DNA from: Pseudonocardia kunmingensis
Lineage (GTDB): Bacteria > Actinomycetota > Actinomycetes > Mycobacteriales > Pseudonocardiaceae
DNA: 64,000 nt
NCBI RefSeq assembly: GCF_006716445.1
Contig: NZ_VFPA01000001.1
Location: 2,108,001 to 2,172,000 of the forward strand
Direction: 5' to 3'
Part shown: positions 37,442 to 45,541 of the stretch, piece after piece
Layout of the letters: every line of letters starts with the position of its first letter
Numbering within the stretch: the stretch's first letter is position 1
Notes under the pieces: generated by a model
The model's input: only the letters and a program-made list of their open reading frames with translations
Database searches by the model: none
What the model was told of the DNA's origin: nothing
Program-made: the position numbers and the translations under genes

Positions 37442-37485
37442 TCGACGTCATGGGTCTCCGCCCGCGGGCAGACCCATGGTGTCGA
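37442..37485 (-). terminator. Hairpin downstream of the AhpD-like gene
   Basis: CATGGGTCT (37449-37457) pairs with AGACCCATG (37470-37478); the stem extends outward to 37442/37485 with two G-U pairs. It follows the minus-strand gene that ends at 37589. The rest of this 350-bp gap holds only the decayed gene. Confidence 0.6.
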
Positions 37486-37588
37486 CACGATCATGGAAAC
37501 CTCTGTGGGCGCGCCGTTCCCGGCCCGAGACCACTGCCCGGTGCGTGGCCACCGCACCAGCACGGCCGGTTCCTCGAGCGGCTCCCGG

Positions 37589-38074
37589 TCAGCTCACCAC
37601 GCCGGCGTACATCCCGGGCTCGTAGGAGCCGCCCTGGTTGCGCACGATCACGTTCATCCGGTTGGCGGCATTGATCATTCCGACCAGCGAGACCAACGCG
37701 GCGATCTGGTCGTCGTCGTAGTGCTTGCGGACCTGGGCCCACGTCTCGTCGGACACGCCCGGGTGGGCGTCGGCGATCCGGGTGCCCTCCTCGGTGAGCG
37801 CCAGCGCGGCCCGCTCGGCCTCGGTGAACACGCCCGCCTCGCGCCAGGCGGCGACCAGGTGGAGCCGGGCCGCCGTCTCCCCGGCGGCCGTCGCCTCCTT
37901 CGTGTGCATGTCGACGCAGAACGCGCAGCCGTTGATCTGGCTGGCCCGCAGCATCACCAGGTCCTGCGTGGCCTTGGGCAGCGTCGACTGCGCGATCACC
38001 ATGGCGACGCCTGCGAACCGCTTGGCGAGCTTCGCGCCGATCTCGTTGGCCATCAGGTCGATACGGGGTTCCAT
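37589..38074 (-). CDS. Carboxymuconolactone decarboxylase/AhpD-like protein
   Basis: A 161-residue protein of the carboxymuconolactone decarboxylase family with the redox-type CxxC in SQINGCAFCVDMHTKEA (about residues 50-66) and a His three residues after the second Cys, as in AhpD alkylhydroperoxidases. It probably reduces peroxides or acts in thiol-linked stress defence. The ATG has GAGGACC upstream; the longer frame is non-family sequence. It diverges from an ECF41 sigma gene and carries a near-consensus ECF41 promoter, exactly the known pairing of ECF41 with COE (carboxymuconolactone decarboxylase, oxidoreductase, epimerase) genes. Confidence 0.88.
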   Translation of the reverse strand: MEPRIDLMANEIGAKLAKRFAGVAMVIAQSTLPKATQDLVMLRASQINGCAFCVDMHTKEATAAGETAARLHLVAAWREAGVFTEAERAALALTEEGTRIADAHPGVSDETWAQVRKHYDDDQIAALVSLVGMINAANRMNVIVRNQGGSYEPGMYAGVVS

Positions 38075-38119
38075 GACGGGGTCCTCACTCGTGGTGGTGC
38101 GTGCACCGGACGACCACGA

Positions 38120-38146
38120 GATGCCGGCGGACCGGAGCGCGTGACA
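38120..38146 (-). promoter_or_regulatory. Probable ECF41 promoter, AhpD-like gene
   Basis: Minus-strand TGTCACG (38146-38140), 16 bp, CATC (38123-38120). It differs by one base in each element from the ECF41 consensus TGTCACA-N16-CGTC. Confidence 0.65.
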
Positions 38147-38190
38147 GCTCGGCCGCGTGACCCACGCCACCACCGGAATCCGAGCTCCCC

Positions 38191-38217
38191 TGTCACAGAT
38201 CGGGGGGGTGCGGCGTC
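38191..38217 (+). promoter_or_regulatory. ECF41 promoter, sigma factor gene
   Basis: TGTCACA (38191-38197), exactly 16 bp, CGTC (38214-38217): a full match to the published ECF41 consensus, pointing to autoregulation. Confidence 0.85.
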
Positions 38218-38250
38218 TGCAGGGGACGCCGTCAAACGGGAGGAGCCCCC

Positions 38251-39141
38251 ATGAGCGAGCGCACGGACCCCGCCACCGAGGCGTTCGTCGCCCACCGCAA
38301 CCTGCTCTTCACCGTCGCCTACGAGATGCTCGGCTCGGCCTCCGACGCGGAGGACGTCCTGCAGGAGACCTGGCTGCGGTGGACGGGTGTCGATCTCGCC
38401 ACGGTGGAGAACCAGCGCGCGTACCTGGTGCGGATCACCACCCGCCAGGCGCTGACCCGGCTGCGCACGCTCGGGCGCCGCAAGGAGTCCTACGTCGGTC
38501 CGTGGCTGCCCGAGCCGCTGCTGACCGCGCCCGACGTGGCCGAGGACGTCGAGCTGGCCGAGAGCGTCTCCATGGCGATGCTGCTGGTGCTGGAGACGCT
38601 CGCGCCGACCGAGCGGGCGGTCTTCGTGCTGCGCGAGGTGTTCGACCTGGGCTACGACGAGATCGCGGAGGCCGTCGACAAGACCCCGGCCGCGGTCCGC
38701 CAGATCGCCCACCGGGCACGGGCGCACGTCGCGGCGCGCCGCCCGCGCGGAACCGTCACCTCGGCCGAGTCCCGCGAGGCGGTCGCGGCGTTCCGGCGGG
38801 CGGTCGAGACGGGCGACCTGCAGGGCCTGCTCGACAAGCTCGCGCCCGACGTCGTCCTCCTCGGCGACGGGGGCGGCGTCGTGCAGGCGGTGCTGCGGCC
38901 GATCGTGGGTGCCGACCGGGTGTCCCGCCTGCTGGCTGCGGGCCTGCCCCGGATCGCGGGCGCGGTGTCGGTCGAGCCGACGCAGGTCAACGGCAGCCCG
39001 GCCCTCATCGTGCGGATCGACGGTCGGGTCGACAACGTCGTGGCGGTGCGGATCGACGACGGCCTGATCACCGGGCTCTACATCGTCCGCAACCCGGACA
39101 AGCTGTCGCGGATCGGGCAGGAGACCGCGGTGAGCCGCTGA
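38251..39141 (+). CDS. ECF41-type RNA polymerase sigma factor (SigJ-like)
   Basis: A 296-residue extracytoplasmic-function sigma factor. Region 2 is around LFTVAYEMLGSASDAEDVLQ, region 4 around LAPTERAVFVLREVFDLGYD and EIAEAVDKTPAAVRQIAHRA. A SnoaL-like C-terminal extension of about 100 residues follows, with the ECF41 hallmarks WLPEP in the linker, DGGG in LLGDGGGVVQAVLRP, and NPDKL near the end. In this group the fused extension replaces an anti-sigma factor. GGGAGGAG precedes the ATG. The promoter matches its own consensus. It most likely drives the divergent AhpD-like gene. Confidence 0.93.
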   Translation: MSERTDPATEAFVAHRNLLFTVAYEMLGSASDAEDVLQETWLRWTGVDLATVENQRAYLVRITTRQALTRLRTLGRRKESYVGPWLPEPLLTAPDVAEDVELAESVSMAMLLVLETLAPTERAVFVLREVFDLGYDEIAEAVDKTPAAVRQIAHRARAHVAARRPRGTVTSAESREAVAAFRRAVETGDLQGLLDKLAPDVVLLGDGGGVVQAVLRPIVGADRVSRLLAAGLPRIAGAVSVEPTQVNGSPALIVRIDGRVDNVVAVRIDDGLITGLYIVRNPDKLSRIGQETAVSR

Positions 39142-39174
39142 TCCGTCGAAGGCCCGCGCAGGCGAGCGCGGACG

Positions 39175-39606
39175 TCAGGACTGCGGCACCAGCGTGTTCT
39201 GGCGGGCCACCACCCACCAGCGCGCGTCCTCCCGGACGAGGACGTAGAGCGCGCTCATCGCGTGTCCGACGTCGATCGGCTCGCCCGTGCCGTCGACCGC
39301 CCAGGCGTGCTTGTGCGCCACCGCGACGTCCGGGCGCACGAAGCGCACATCGGCGAGCTCGTACCGGGCGCGCTCGTCGCGCAGGGGGCCTGCCAGGCCG
39401 GCGCGGCTCACCTCGAGCAGCGCCTGCCGGCCGTCGACCTGCGCACCGGTCGCCGTCACCGCCGTGGCGCCGGCCGCGAAGTGCTCCACGAGCAGTTCCG
39501 CGTCGTTGTCGTTGAAGCCCTTCTCGATGTCCGCGATCACGCCCCGGATCGCGACGATGTCGGCGGCGTGGTCGGTGCTGGTGTCCTCGATGTGGGGGAA
39601 GGTCAT
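39175..39606 (-). CDS. SnoaL-like/DUF4440 protein
   Basis: A 143-residue cystatin-like alpha+beta barrel protein of the SgcJ/DUF4440 type: IRGVIADIEKGFNDNDAELL, then VEHFAAGATAVTATGAQVDG and the closing strand WWVVARQNTLVPQ. Such proteins act as small isomerases or hydrolases or only bind ligands; no catalytic pair can be assigned. ATG 39606 is chosen over the upstream start, which adds nine residues. It converges with the ECF41 sigma gene (33 bp) and could belong to its regulon, but I see no ECF41 box upstream. Confidence 0.75.
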   Translation of the reverse strand: MTFPHIEDTSTDHAADIVAIRGVIADIEKGFNDNDAELLVEHFAAGATAVTATGAQVDGRQALLEVSRAGLAGPLRDERARYELADVRFVRPDVAVAHKHAWAVDGTGEPIDVGHAMSALYVLVREDARWWVVARQNTLVPQS

Positions 39607-39677
39607 GCGCCCACCCTCGGACCTCGACCTCACTTCAGGTCAAGCGGCAGTGCCGAGTTCACCCGGCGCCGCTGCCG

Positions 39678-40586
39678 TCACGGCACCATCCGCGACGCCT
39701 CCGCACGGACGGCCTGGACCATCGCCCGCGCCGCCGCGGACGGCTGCTCCGCGGTCACGACCTCCAGCGACCCGTGCGACCTCGTGACCGGGTCGTCGAC
39801 GGGGAGCCAGCGCACGCCGCGGGGCACCGAGTCCGCGGCGAGCCCCGGGAGGCGGGTGATCCCCATGCCTGCCGCCACCAGGCCCAGCCGCGTGGGCCAG
39901 CTCCGCACCGCGTGACCGATGCGCGGCCGGTCGAGCCCCGGCCACGGACCGAACTGCGGCTCGCCCGCCGGACCGGTCCCCACGATCCAGGTCTCGCCGG
40001 CCAGGTCGGCGACGGTGACGGCCTCCCGGTCGGCCAGCCGGTGCCCGGTCGACACGGCGATCCCGGGGCCACGCGGGATCGCCACCGCCTCGTGGCGCAG
40101 TCCGGCCAGATCCCGCTCCGGCACCATCTCTACCGTCGCGACCAGCGCGACCTCGATCCGCCCTGCCCGCAACCGGCGCAGCTGGACCGGGCTCGCCGCC
40201 TCCTGGAGCTCCGCCCGGAGCTCGGGGTGCCGCTGCCCGAGCAGGGCGATCGCGCGCGGCAGCAGGACCGCCGCGGCGGCGGGGAAGCACGAGACGACCA
40301 GGCGCCCGGCGAGCCGGTCGCGCACCCCCGAGACCTCCTCCAGAGCGCCGTCGACCTCGCCGAGGACCCGCCCCGCGCGCCGGGCCACGACCTCGCCCGC
40401 GGCCGTCGGGCGCACGCCCCTGGCGAGGCGCTCGAACAGCGCGGTGCCCGCTGCCGCCTCCATCGCCCCGACCTGACGGGACACCGCGGACTGCGTGTAG
40501 CCCAACGAGACCGCCGCGGCGCTGAACGAGCCCAGCCGCGCGACCTCGTGAACGACGCGGAGCCCGACGAGCGTCATCTCGGCCAC
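39678..40586 (-). CDS. LysR-family regulator
   Basis: A 302-residue LTTR. The N-terminal winged helix is LRVVHEVARLGSFSAAAVSL followed by GYTQSAVSRQVGAMEAAAGT and LFERLARGVRPTAAG. The effector domain starts at GRLVVSCFPAAAAVLLPRAI. I choose the GTG at 40586 because TACCAT lies 7 nt before it and the length then fits the family; an ATG at 40613 is also in frame. It diverges from the SDR gene, 85 bp away, and is its likely regulator. Confidence 0.88.
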   Translation of the reverse strand: MAEMTLVGLRVVHEVARLGSFSAAAVSLGYTQSAVSRQVGAMEAAAGTALFERLARGVRPTAAGEVVARRAGRVLGEVDGALEEVSGVRDRLAGRLVVSCFPAAAAVLLPRAIALLGQRHPELRAELQEAASPVQLRRLRAGRIEVALVATVEMVPERDLAGLRHEAVAIPRGPGIAVSTGHRLADREAVTVADLAGETWIVGTGPAGEPQFGPWPGLDRPRIGHAVRSWPTRLGLVAAGMGITRLPGLAADSVPRGVRWLPVDDPVTRSHGSLEVVTAEQPSAAARAMVQAVRAEASRMVP

Positions 40587-40599
40587 GTCGCCGATGGTA
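40584..40599 (-). promoter_or_regulatory. Leaderless-type -10, LysR gene
   Basis: Minus-strand TACCAT (40599-40594), 7 nt, then GTG 40586. Confidence 0.5.
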
Positions 40600-40670
40600 T
40601 GCGTTCTGCTCATGGCAAGCGTGTCGAACTGTCGCTTGTCGCACACCTCGAGCCGAAGGACGCTGGGTGC

Positions 40671-41495
40671 ATGCAGACGAACGGCAAGGTCTGGTTCCTC
40701 ACCGGCGCGTCCCGCGGCTTCGGCCGCCTCTGGACCGAGGCGGCGCTGCGCCGCGGGGACGTGGTCGCCGCCTCCGCGCGCGATCCCCACTCCCTCGACG
40801 ACCTGGCCGCGGCACACGGCGACGCGCTGCTGCCGCTCCGCCTCGACGTGACCGACCGGAACGCGGTGTTCGAGGCCGTCCGGCGGACCGCCGACACGTT
40901 CGGCCGGCTGGACGTGGTGGTGAACAACGCGGGCTACGGGCACTTCGGCGCCGTCGAGGAGCTCACCGAGAACGAAATCCGCGCCCAGCTGGAGACGAAC
41001 TTCCTCGGTGCGCTCTGGGTCCTGCAGGCCGCTCTGCCGATCATGAGGGAGCAGCGCGGCGGCCACCTCGTGAACGTCACCAGCGAGGGCGGGGTCCGGG
41101 CCTACCCCGGCATCGGCGCCTACCACGCGTCGAAGTGGGCGCTGGAGGGCCTGAGCGAGTCGCTCGCCAAGGAGGTGCGCGACCTCGGGATCCGGGTGAC
41201 CAACGTCGAGCCCGGCCCGTACGGCACGGGCTGGCTGGAGGTCGGCTCCCGGCGCAGCGCGCCCATCGCCGCCTACGACCCGCTCCGCGCCGGTGCCGGC
41301 ACCTTCGAGTTGGGGGATCCCGCGGCCACGGTCCCGGCGCTGTTCGCGGTCGTCGACGCGGACGAGCCGCCGCTGCGGGTCTTCTTCGGCAGGTCCTTCG
41401 AGCCGGTGCGCGAGGAGCACATGGCGCGGATCGCCGAGTGGGAGCGTTGGCAGGACGTCGCGCTCGCGGCGTTCGGACCGGTCGCCGCCCGCTGA
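40671..41495 (+). CDS. Short-chain dehydrogenase/reductase
   Basis: A 274-residue classical SDR. Cofactor motif is FLTGASRGFG (TGxxxGxG), with NNAGYG after LDVVV, and active-site residues Ser in VNVTSEGG and Tyr/Lys in AYHASKWALEG. The longer C-terminus (about residues 190-270) resembles oxidoreductases often annotated for aldehydes or ketones. NADP(H) preference is suggested by the Arg in SARDPHS. Regulated probably by the divergent LysR gene. Substrate unknown. Confidence 0.88.
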   Translation: MQTNGKVWFLTGASRGFGRLWTEAALRRGDVVAASARDPHSLDDLAAAHGDALLPLRLDVTDRNAVFEAVRRTADTFGRLDVVVNNAGYGHFGAVEELTENEIRAQLETNFLGALWVLQAALPIMREQRGGHLVNVTSEGGVRAYPGIGAYHASKWALEGLSESLAKEVRDLGIRVTNVEPGPYGTGWLEVGSRRSAPIAAYDPLRAGAGTFELGDPAATVPALFAVVDADEPPLRVFFGRSFEPVREEHMARIAEWERWQDVALAAFGPVAAR

Positions 41496-41526
41496 GCGCG
41501 GCCTCCTCGCCGCTCCCCAGCCGGTC

Positions 41527-42642
41527 TCACCGGTTCCGACCTCTCGCGACCACCCTCCAGACGTCCTCCACCACGCCCGCGCGTACCGCGAAGACGTGGT
41601 CGAACAGGTTCGAGACGCCGCCGGCGTGGTTCGGGATGATCCGCACCTTCTCCCCGATAGCGACGCCCGCGCCCGCGTTGTCGATCACCGCGTGCTCGTC
41701 GGACAGGCGATCGATCACCATCTCCGGGTACTCGACCACGTGGCCGTACCCCGGGGTTCCGAGTACGGTGCCCGCGCCGCGTCGATCCCTGCTGAGGGCC
41801 CTGCCGCCGGCATCGAGCACCGCGCGCGCTGCCGTCGGCCTGTTCACCACGGTCGAGAGGACGGTCAGCGCGCACCAGTCGTGGTGGCCCACCACGTTCG
41901 CCATGGACGCGTCGAGGTAGACGTACGCGCCGACGCGGAGCTCGTCGACGCCGGCACGAAGCGCCCCGTCGATGAGCGACGGCGTCGAGCCGATGCTGAC
42001 GCGGCACCCGGTGCCGAGTTCCGCGCGGATGGCCTCCGCGGTCGCCACCATCGCGTCCTGAGCCGTCAGGGCCACGGCCCTGACCTCGTCCCGGCTGGGC
42101 ACCAGGTAGTCGTGCCCCTGGTGCGTGAAGACACCGTCGAGCCGCACGCCGTCGACGCGGCTGACCGCCTCGGCGAGCTCGACGGCCGCCGCCCCGGGCA
42201 GGACCCCGGCCCTGCGCTGACCGGTGTCGATCTCGATGTGCACCGGCAGCTCCGATCCCTCCGCGCGGAACGCCGCACCGAGCGCGACCGCCTGGTCGAT
42301 GTGATCGATACCGATCGACAGGCGCACCCGTCGGGCCAGGGCGACCGCACGCCGTACCTTGATCGGTCCGACGATCTGGTTGGCGACGAAAATGTCGCCG
42401 AAGCCGTGGTCGGCCATCGCCTCGGCCTCACCCAGCTTCGCCACCGTGAGCCCCACGGCCCCCGCCGCCAGCTGCATCCGGGCGATCTCGGCCACCTTGT
42501 GGGTCTTGCAGTGCGGCCGCAACGAGATCCCGTGCTCCCGGGCGAACGCCGCCGCGCGGGCGATGTTGGCTTCGAGCCGGTCCAGGTCGACCAACACCGA
42601 CGGGGTGTCGAGATCCCGGATCGGCGTACCTGCCGCACTCAC
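41527..42642 (-). CDS. D-threonine aldolase/alanine racemase-fold PLP enzyme
   Basis: A 371-residue fold-type III PLP enzyme. The N-terminal barrel begins TPSVLVDLDRLEANIARAAA, and the PLP lysine is in LRPHCKTHKVAEIA (about residue 48). The C-terminal D-Ser_dehydrat-like domain ends IIPNHAGGVSNLFDHVFAV. D-threonine aldolases and D-serine dehydratases of this group bind a metal with His and a Cys or Asp two residues later; here that residue is Gly (NHAGG), so the metal site is altered or shifted. It probably acts on a D-3-hydroxy-amino acid, but the exact reaction is open. GTG start. The 175 bp beyond it hold no gene I can identify. Confidence 0.8.
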   Translation of the reverse strand: MSAAGTPIRDLDTPSVLVDLDRLEANIARAAAFAREHGISLRPHCKTHKVAEIARMQLAAGAVGLTVAKLGEAEAMADHGFGDIFVANQIVGPIKVRRAVALARRVRLSIGIDHIDQAVALGAAFRAEGSELPVHIEIDTGQRRAGVLPGAAAVELAEAVSRVDGVRLDGVFTHQGHDYLVPSRDEVRAVALTAQDAMVATAEAIRAELGTGCRVSIGSTPSLIDGALRAGVDELRVGAYVYLDASMANVVGHHDWCALTVLSTVVNRPTAARAVLDAGGRALSRDRRGAGTVLGTPGYGHVVEYPEMVIDRLSDEHAVIDNAGAGVAIGEKVRIIPNHAGGVSNLFDHVFAVRAGVVEDVWRVVARGRNR

Positions 42643-42817
42643 GCCCGCCCGGACCGCGTCCGGCCGGCCAGGACCTCCTCGATGGCCACGGCGTGCACCC
42701 CACCCTTCGACTCATGCGATCAGGCCTCGTGGGACTGGTGCACGACCAGGTCGGACCGACACCCCGCTCGCGCACCACACCTCCCCCTTCCCGGCGCACT
42801 CTTCCGGACACGCCGGA

Positions 42818-43405
42818 TCAGACGGCACCCGCCCGTGCGGCGGTCCCGTTCTCGCGTCGACCGGCATTGAAGCGCGCCTTCTTCTCACGATTCCCGCACG
42901 TGTTCATCTCACACCACTTGCGGGTGCGACTCCGACTCGTGTCGAAGAAGGCGGCCCGGCACGTCGGCGAAGCGCACAAGGCCAGCTTCCCGTCCCGTTC
43001 GCCTGCGATGATGCTAATCGCGTCGGCGGCGATCACGCTGAGGGCATCTTCTACGCAGGAAGCCGAGCCGAGTCGCCATTGACGACGCCCCTCGGGCGTC
43101 AGGACGGCCGCGGCCCGACCCCGAATGCTGCAGTCGTTGATGACCTGGACAGCGGCCGCCGGGAGAGCGTCCTGGGTCGCGGCCGCCGTCGCGGCGGCGT
43201 GAATCGATTCCCGCAGTTCCCGAGCGAGTTCGAGCTGGGCGGGGGTGCAGGAGTCCACGGCCAGGCCGTTCGCCGCCAGCCAGTCGACGAGTCGCTGCGG
43301 CGTGGGAATGCGCTCCACGGCGTTGCCACGACGCTCCGTCAGAGTGCCCGTGAAGCTGGTGGCCAGGACGTTGCCGAGGCGAAAGTCAGGGAACCCGGCA
43401 CGCAT
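42818..43405 (-). CDS. CGNR zinc-finger regulator (ABATE domain)
   Basis: A 195-residue protein. The N-terminal ABATE-type domain (FRLGNVLATSFTGTLTERRG and following helices) is a predicted ligand-binding fold; the C-terminus is the CGNR zinc finger, CASPTCRAAFFDTSRSRTRK then WCEMNTCGNREKKARF, with all four Cys ligands. Members are thought to be stress-linked transcriptional regulators. The gene is less GC-rich than its neighbours. TAAGGT lies 6 nt before the ATG. It diverges from the epoxide hydrolase gene 159 bp away and may regulate it. Confidence 0.88.
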   Translation of the reverse strand: MRAGFPDFRLGNVLATSFTGTLTERRGNAVERIPTPQRLVDWLAANGLAVDSCTPAQLELARELRESIHAAATAAATQDALPAAAVQVINDCSIRGRAAAVLTPEGRRQWRLGSASCVEDALSVIAADAISIIAGERDGKLALCASPTCRAAFFDTSRSRTRKWCEMNTCGNREKKARFNAGRRENGTAARAGAV

Positions 43406-43417
43406 GGAACCACCTTA
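43403..43417 (-). promoter_or_regulatory. Leaderless-type -10, CGNR gene
   Basis: Minus-strand TAAGGT (43417-43412), 6 nt, then ATG 43405. Confidence 0.55.
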
Positions 43418-43564
43418 GCCCCGGTCGCTCGTTCGAGGACGGTGCACGCAGAAGGCCTGGTCACAGACCGCGCGAGCCGGTTGCACGCCGGCAGGAAGGC
43501 TGCTAGAACCGTCATAGCCGGTTCGCGAACGTCGTGACCGGTCCCGCGACGGCCAGGAGGTCCC

Positions 43565-44737
43565 GTGCCCCGTCCGACCAGCGACGTGCAGGCATTCGAA
43601 TCCCACGCAACCGACGCCGAGCTCGACGACCTGCGCGCGCGCCTGGCCGCGGCACGGCTACCGGAGCCCGAGACGGTCCACCGCGCCGCGCCCGACCCCC
43701 GCCGCTGGGATCAGGGCGTTCCGCTCGCCGACCTCGTCGATGTCGTGGACCACTGGCGCACCGGGTACGACTGGCGGTCGTTCGAAGAGCGCCTCAACCG
43801 GATCGGACAGTTCCGCACGACCATCGACGACCTGGGAATCCACTTCCTGCACCGCAGATCCGCGCGCGCGGACGCCACTCCGCTGATCCTGACGCACGGT
43901 TGGCCGGACAGCGTTGTCCGGTTCATCGACGTGGTGGACGAGCTGGCAGATCCCCAGGATGCGGACGCGCCGGCGTTCCACGTCGTGGTCCCGTCGCTGC
44001 CGGGCTTCGGTTACAGCGACAAGCCGGCCACGACGGGGTGGGGAACCGAGAAGATCGCGGCGGCCTGGGTGGAACTGATGGGAAGGCTCGGCTACGGCGA
44101 GTTCGCAGCCCACGGTGGCGACTGGGGAGGAAATATCACCACGGTCCTCGGCGGCAGGTTCCCGGAGCACGTTCTCGGCATCCACACGACGTTCGCGGAG
44201 GGCCCGCCCGGGTTGACCACGGACGGGCTGACGGCGGTCGAGCGCAAGTGGGCCGAGGAGACCCGTGACTTCTGGCGCCACCGCGCGGCGTACGCGAAGC
44301 AGCAGGCGACCCGGCCGCAGACCATCGGCTACTCGCTCGTCGACTCACCGGTCGGGCTCCTGGCCTGGATCCTCGACAAGTTCGCCGAGTGGTCGGACAC
44401 CACGGACAGCCCGTTCGAGACGATTCCCCGGGACCGGATCCTCGACGACGTCACCCTGTACTGGCTCACGCGGACCGGCGCATCGGCGGCCCGCATCTAC
44501 TACGAGAGCCACAACTCGCTGGACCCCGAGCTCCGGGTCGACGTCCCGTCGGCGATCACCGGGTATCCCCGTGACGTCGAGAAGTGTCCGCGCCCCTGGG
44601 CGCAGGAGCGGTACCGGCAGATCGTCCGATGGAACACGCCCGAAGCCGGGGGGCATTTCCCGTCGCTGGAGGTTCCCGAGTACTTCGTCAAGGACCTGCG
44701 AGAAGGCCTCGCGGCAGTGCTGGCCGCCAACCGGTGA
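43565..44737 (+). CDS. Epoxide hydrolase, EHN type
   Basis: A 390-residue alpha/beta hydrolase. Residues 8-110 are the epoxide hydrolase N-terminal domain (LDDLRARLAAARLPEPETV, WRTGYDWRSFEERLN). The catalytic domain has the oxyanion HGWPDS, the nucleophile elbow GGDWGG with Asp, and a His near the C-terminus (TPEAGGHFPSLEVPEYF). Length matches the microsomal-type bacterial enzymes, which open epoxides to diols. AGGAGG lies 5 nt before the GTG. Possibly controlled by the divergent CGNR regulator. Confidence 0.92.
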   Translation: MPRPTSDVQAFESHATDAELDDLRARLAAARLPEPETVHRAAPDPRRWDQGVPLADLVDVVDHWRTGYDWRSFEERLNRIGQFRTTIDDLGIHFLHRRSARADATPLILTHGWPDSVVRFIDVVDELADPQDADAPAFHVVVPSLPGFGYSDKPATTGWGTEKIAAAWVELMGRLGYGEFAAHGGDWGGNITTVLGGRFPEHVLGIHTTFAEGPPGLTTDGLTAVERKWAEETRDFWRHRAAYAKQQATRPQTIGYSLVDSPVGLLAWILDKFAEWSDTTDSPFETIPRDRILDDVTLYWLTRTGASAARIYYESHNSLDPELRVDVPSAITGYPRDVEKCPRPWAQERYRQIVRWNTPEAGGHFPSLEVPEYFVKDLREGLAAVLAANR

Positions 44738-44859
44738 TCGCGGCCGGGCGCCGGGACTCGGGACGACGCGGGTGCCACGGCGGCTCCGGGCGTCGCGGCA
44801 GGACCGACCACCAGCCCCATGCGCGGCCCACCGGGCGGTAGACCTGACGACGCATCGAA

Positions 44860-44875
44860 TGTACCCTGCAGTACA
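44860..44875 (+). promoter_or_regulatory. TetR operator, copy 1
   Basis: TGTACCCTGCAGTACA, 5-bp half-sites TGTAC/GTACA around six bases, 55 bp upstream of the TetR start. Confidence 0.65.
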
Positions 44876-44883
44876 AAGGAGAA

Positions 44884-44899
44884 TGTATCGAGCAGTACA
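44884..44899 (+). promoter_or_regulatory. TetR operator, copy 2
   Basis: TGTATCGAGCAGTACA, 24 bp downstream of copy 1 and on the same helix face within about two turns; both are flanked by AA-rich bases (GAA before, AA after). Confidence 0.65.
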
Positions 44900-44914
44900 A
44901 ACGGGAGACGCCGG

Positions 44915-45541
44915 ATGCGGACCGAACCGAGCACGGCCAAGGGCCGGGCCACCGTGCAGCGGGTCCTCGGCGCCGCCTGCGACCTGTTCGCCCGGCAGGG
45001 CATCCGAGCGACGACGCTCGACCAGGTGGGCAGCCGGTCGGGCACCGGACGGGGGCAGCTCTACCTGTACTTCGCCGGCAAGTCCGACCTCGTCGCCGCG
45101 GTCGTCGCCCAGCAGGTCCGGCGGGTGCTCGACGCCCAGCAGCCGCTGCTGGCCGCCATGTCCACCGCGGCCGACGTCCGGGAGTGGTGCGCCGCGGCGG
45201 AGCAGTGGCACGCAGGCGACGACCGAGCGCGCTGTCCGATCGGATCCCTGGTCCACGAGCTCGGCGAGCACGACGAGGCGGCCCGGACCGCGCTCGCGGA
45301 CGGCTTCTGCCGCTGGCGCGCCGCCCTGGCCGACGCCCTGCGCCGCGTGCGGGACAACGGGGAGCTCGCCACCGGCGTCGACCCGGAGGTCGCAGCCGCC
45401 GGACTGCTGGCCGCGTACCAGGGCGGGCTGCTGCTCGCCGGCGCCACCGGCGACATCGCGCCGCTCCGCCTCGCACTCACGACGTTCGAGGCCACTGCGC
45501 TGGTCGACCGGCACGCTCCGCCGGAAGGGGGCAGCAGGTGA
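44915..45541 (+). CDS. TetR-family regulator of an EamA exporter
   Basis: A 208-residue repressor with helix-turn-helix IRATTLDQVGSRSGTGRGQL followed by YLYFAGKSDLVAAVVAQQ (about residues 30-65). The C-terminal domain is the type seen in the TetR_C group that binds lipophilic effectors. ATG 44915 has GGGAGACG upstream. Two near-identical palindromes precede it. Its TGA overlaps the ATG of the transporter gene, so regulator and exporter form one operon under autoregulation. Confidence 0.87.
   Translation: MRTEPSTAKGRATVQRVLGAACDLFARQGIRATTLDQVGSRSGTGRGQLYLYFAGKSDLVAAVVAQQVRRVLDAQQPLLAAMSTAADVREWCAAAEQWHAGDDRARCPIGSLVHELGEHDEAARTALADGFCRWRAALADALRRVRDNGELATGVDPEVAAAGLLAAYQGGLLLAGATGDIAPLRLALTTFEATALVDRHAPPEGGSR

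Noticed and set aside
37270..37563. 97-residue minus-strand frame as a gene
   Set aside because: Arg-rich without start signal; the family-like segments lie in two other frames and indicate a decayed gene instead.
43590..43610. tRNA T-loop-like GCATTCGAATCCC
   Set aside because: Inside the epoxide hydrolase gene, with no matching acceptor or anticodon arms.
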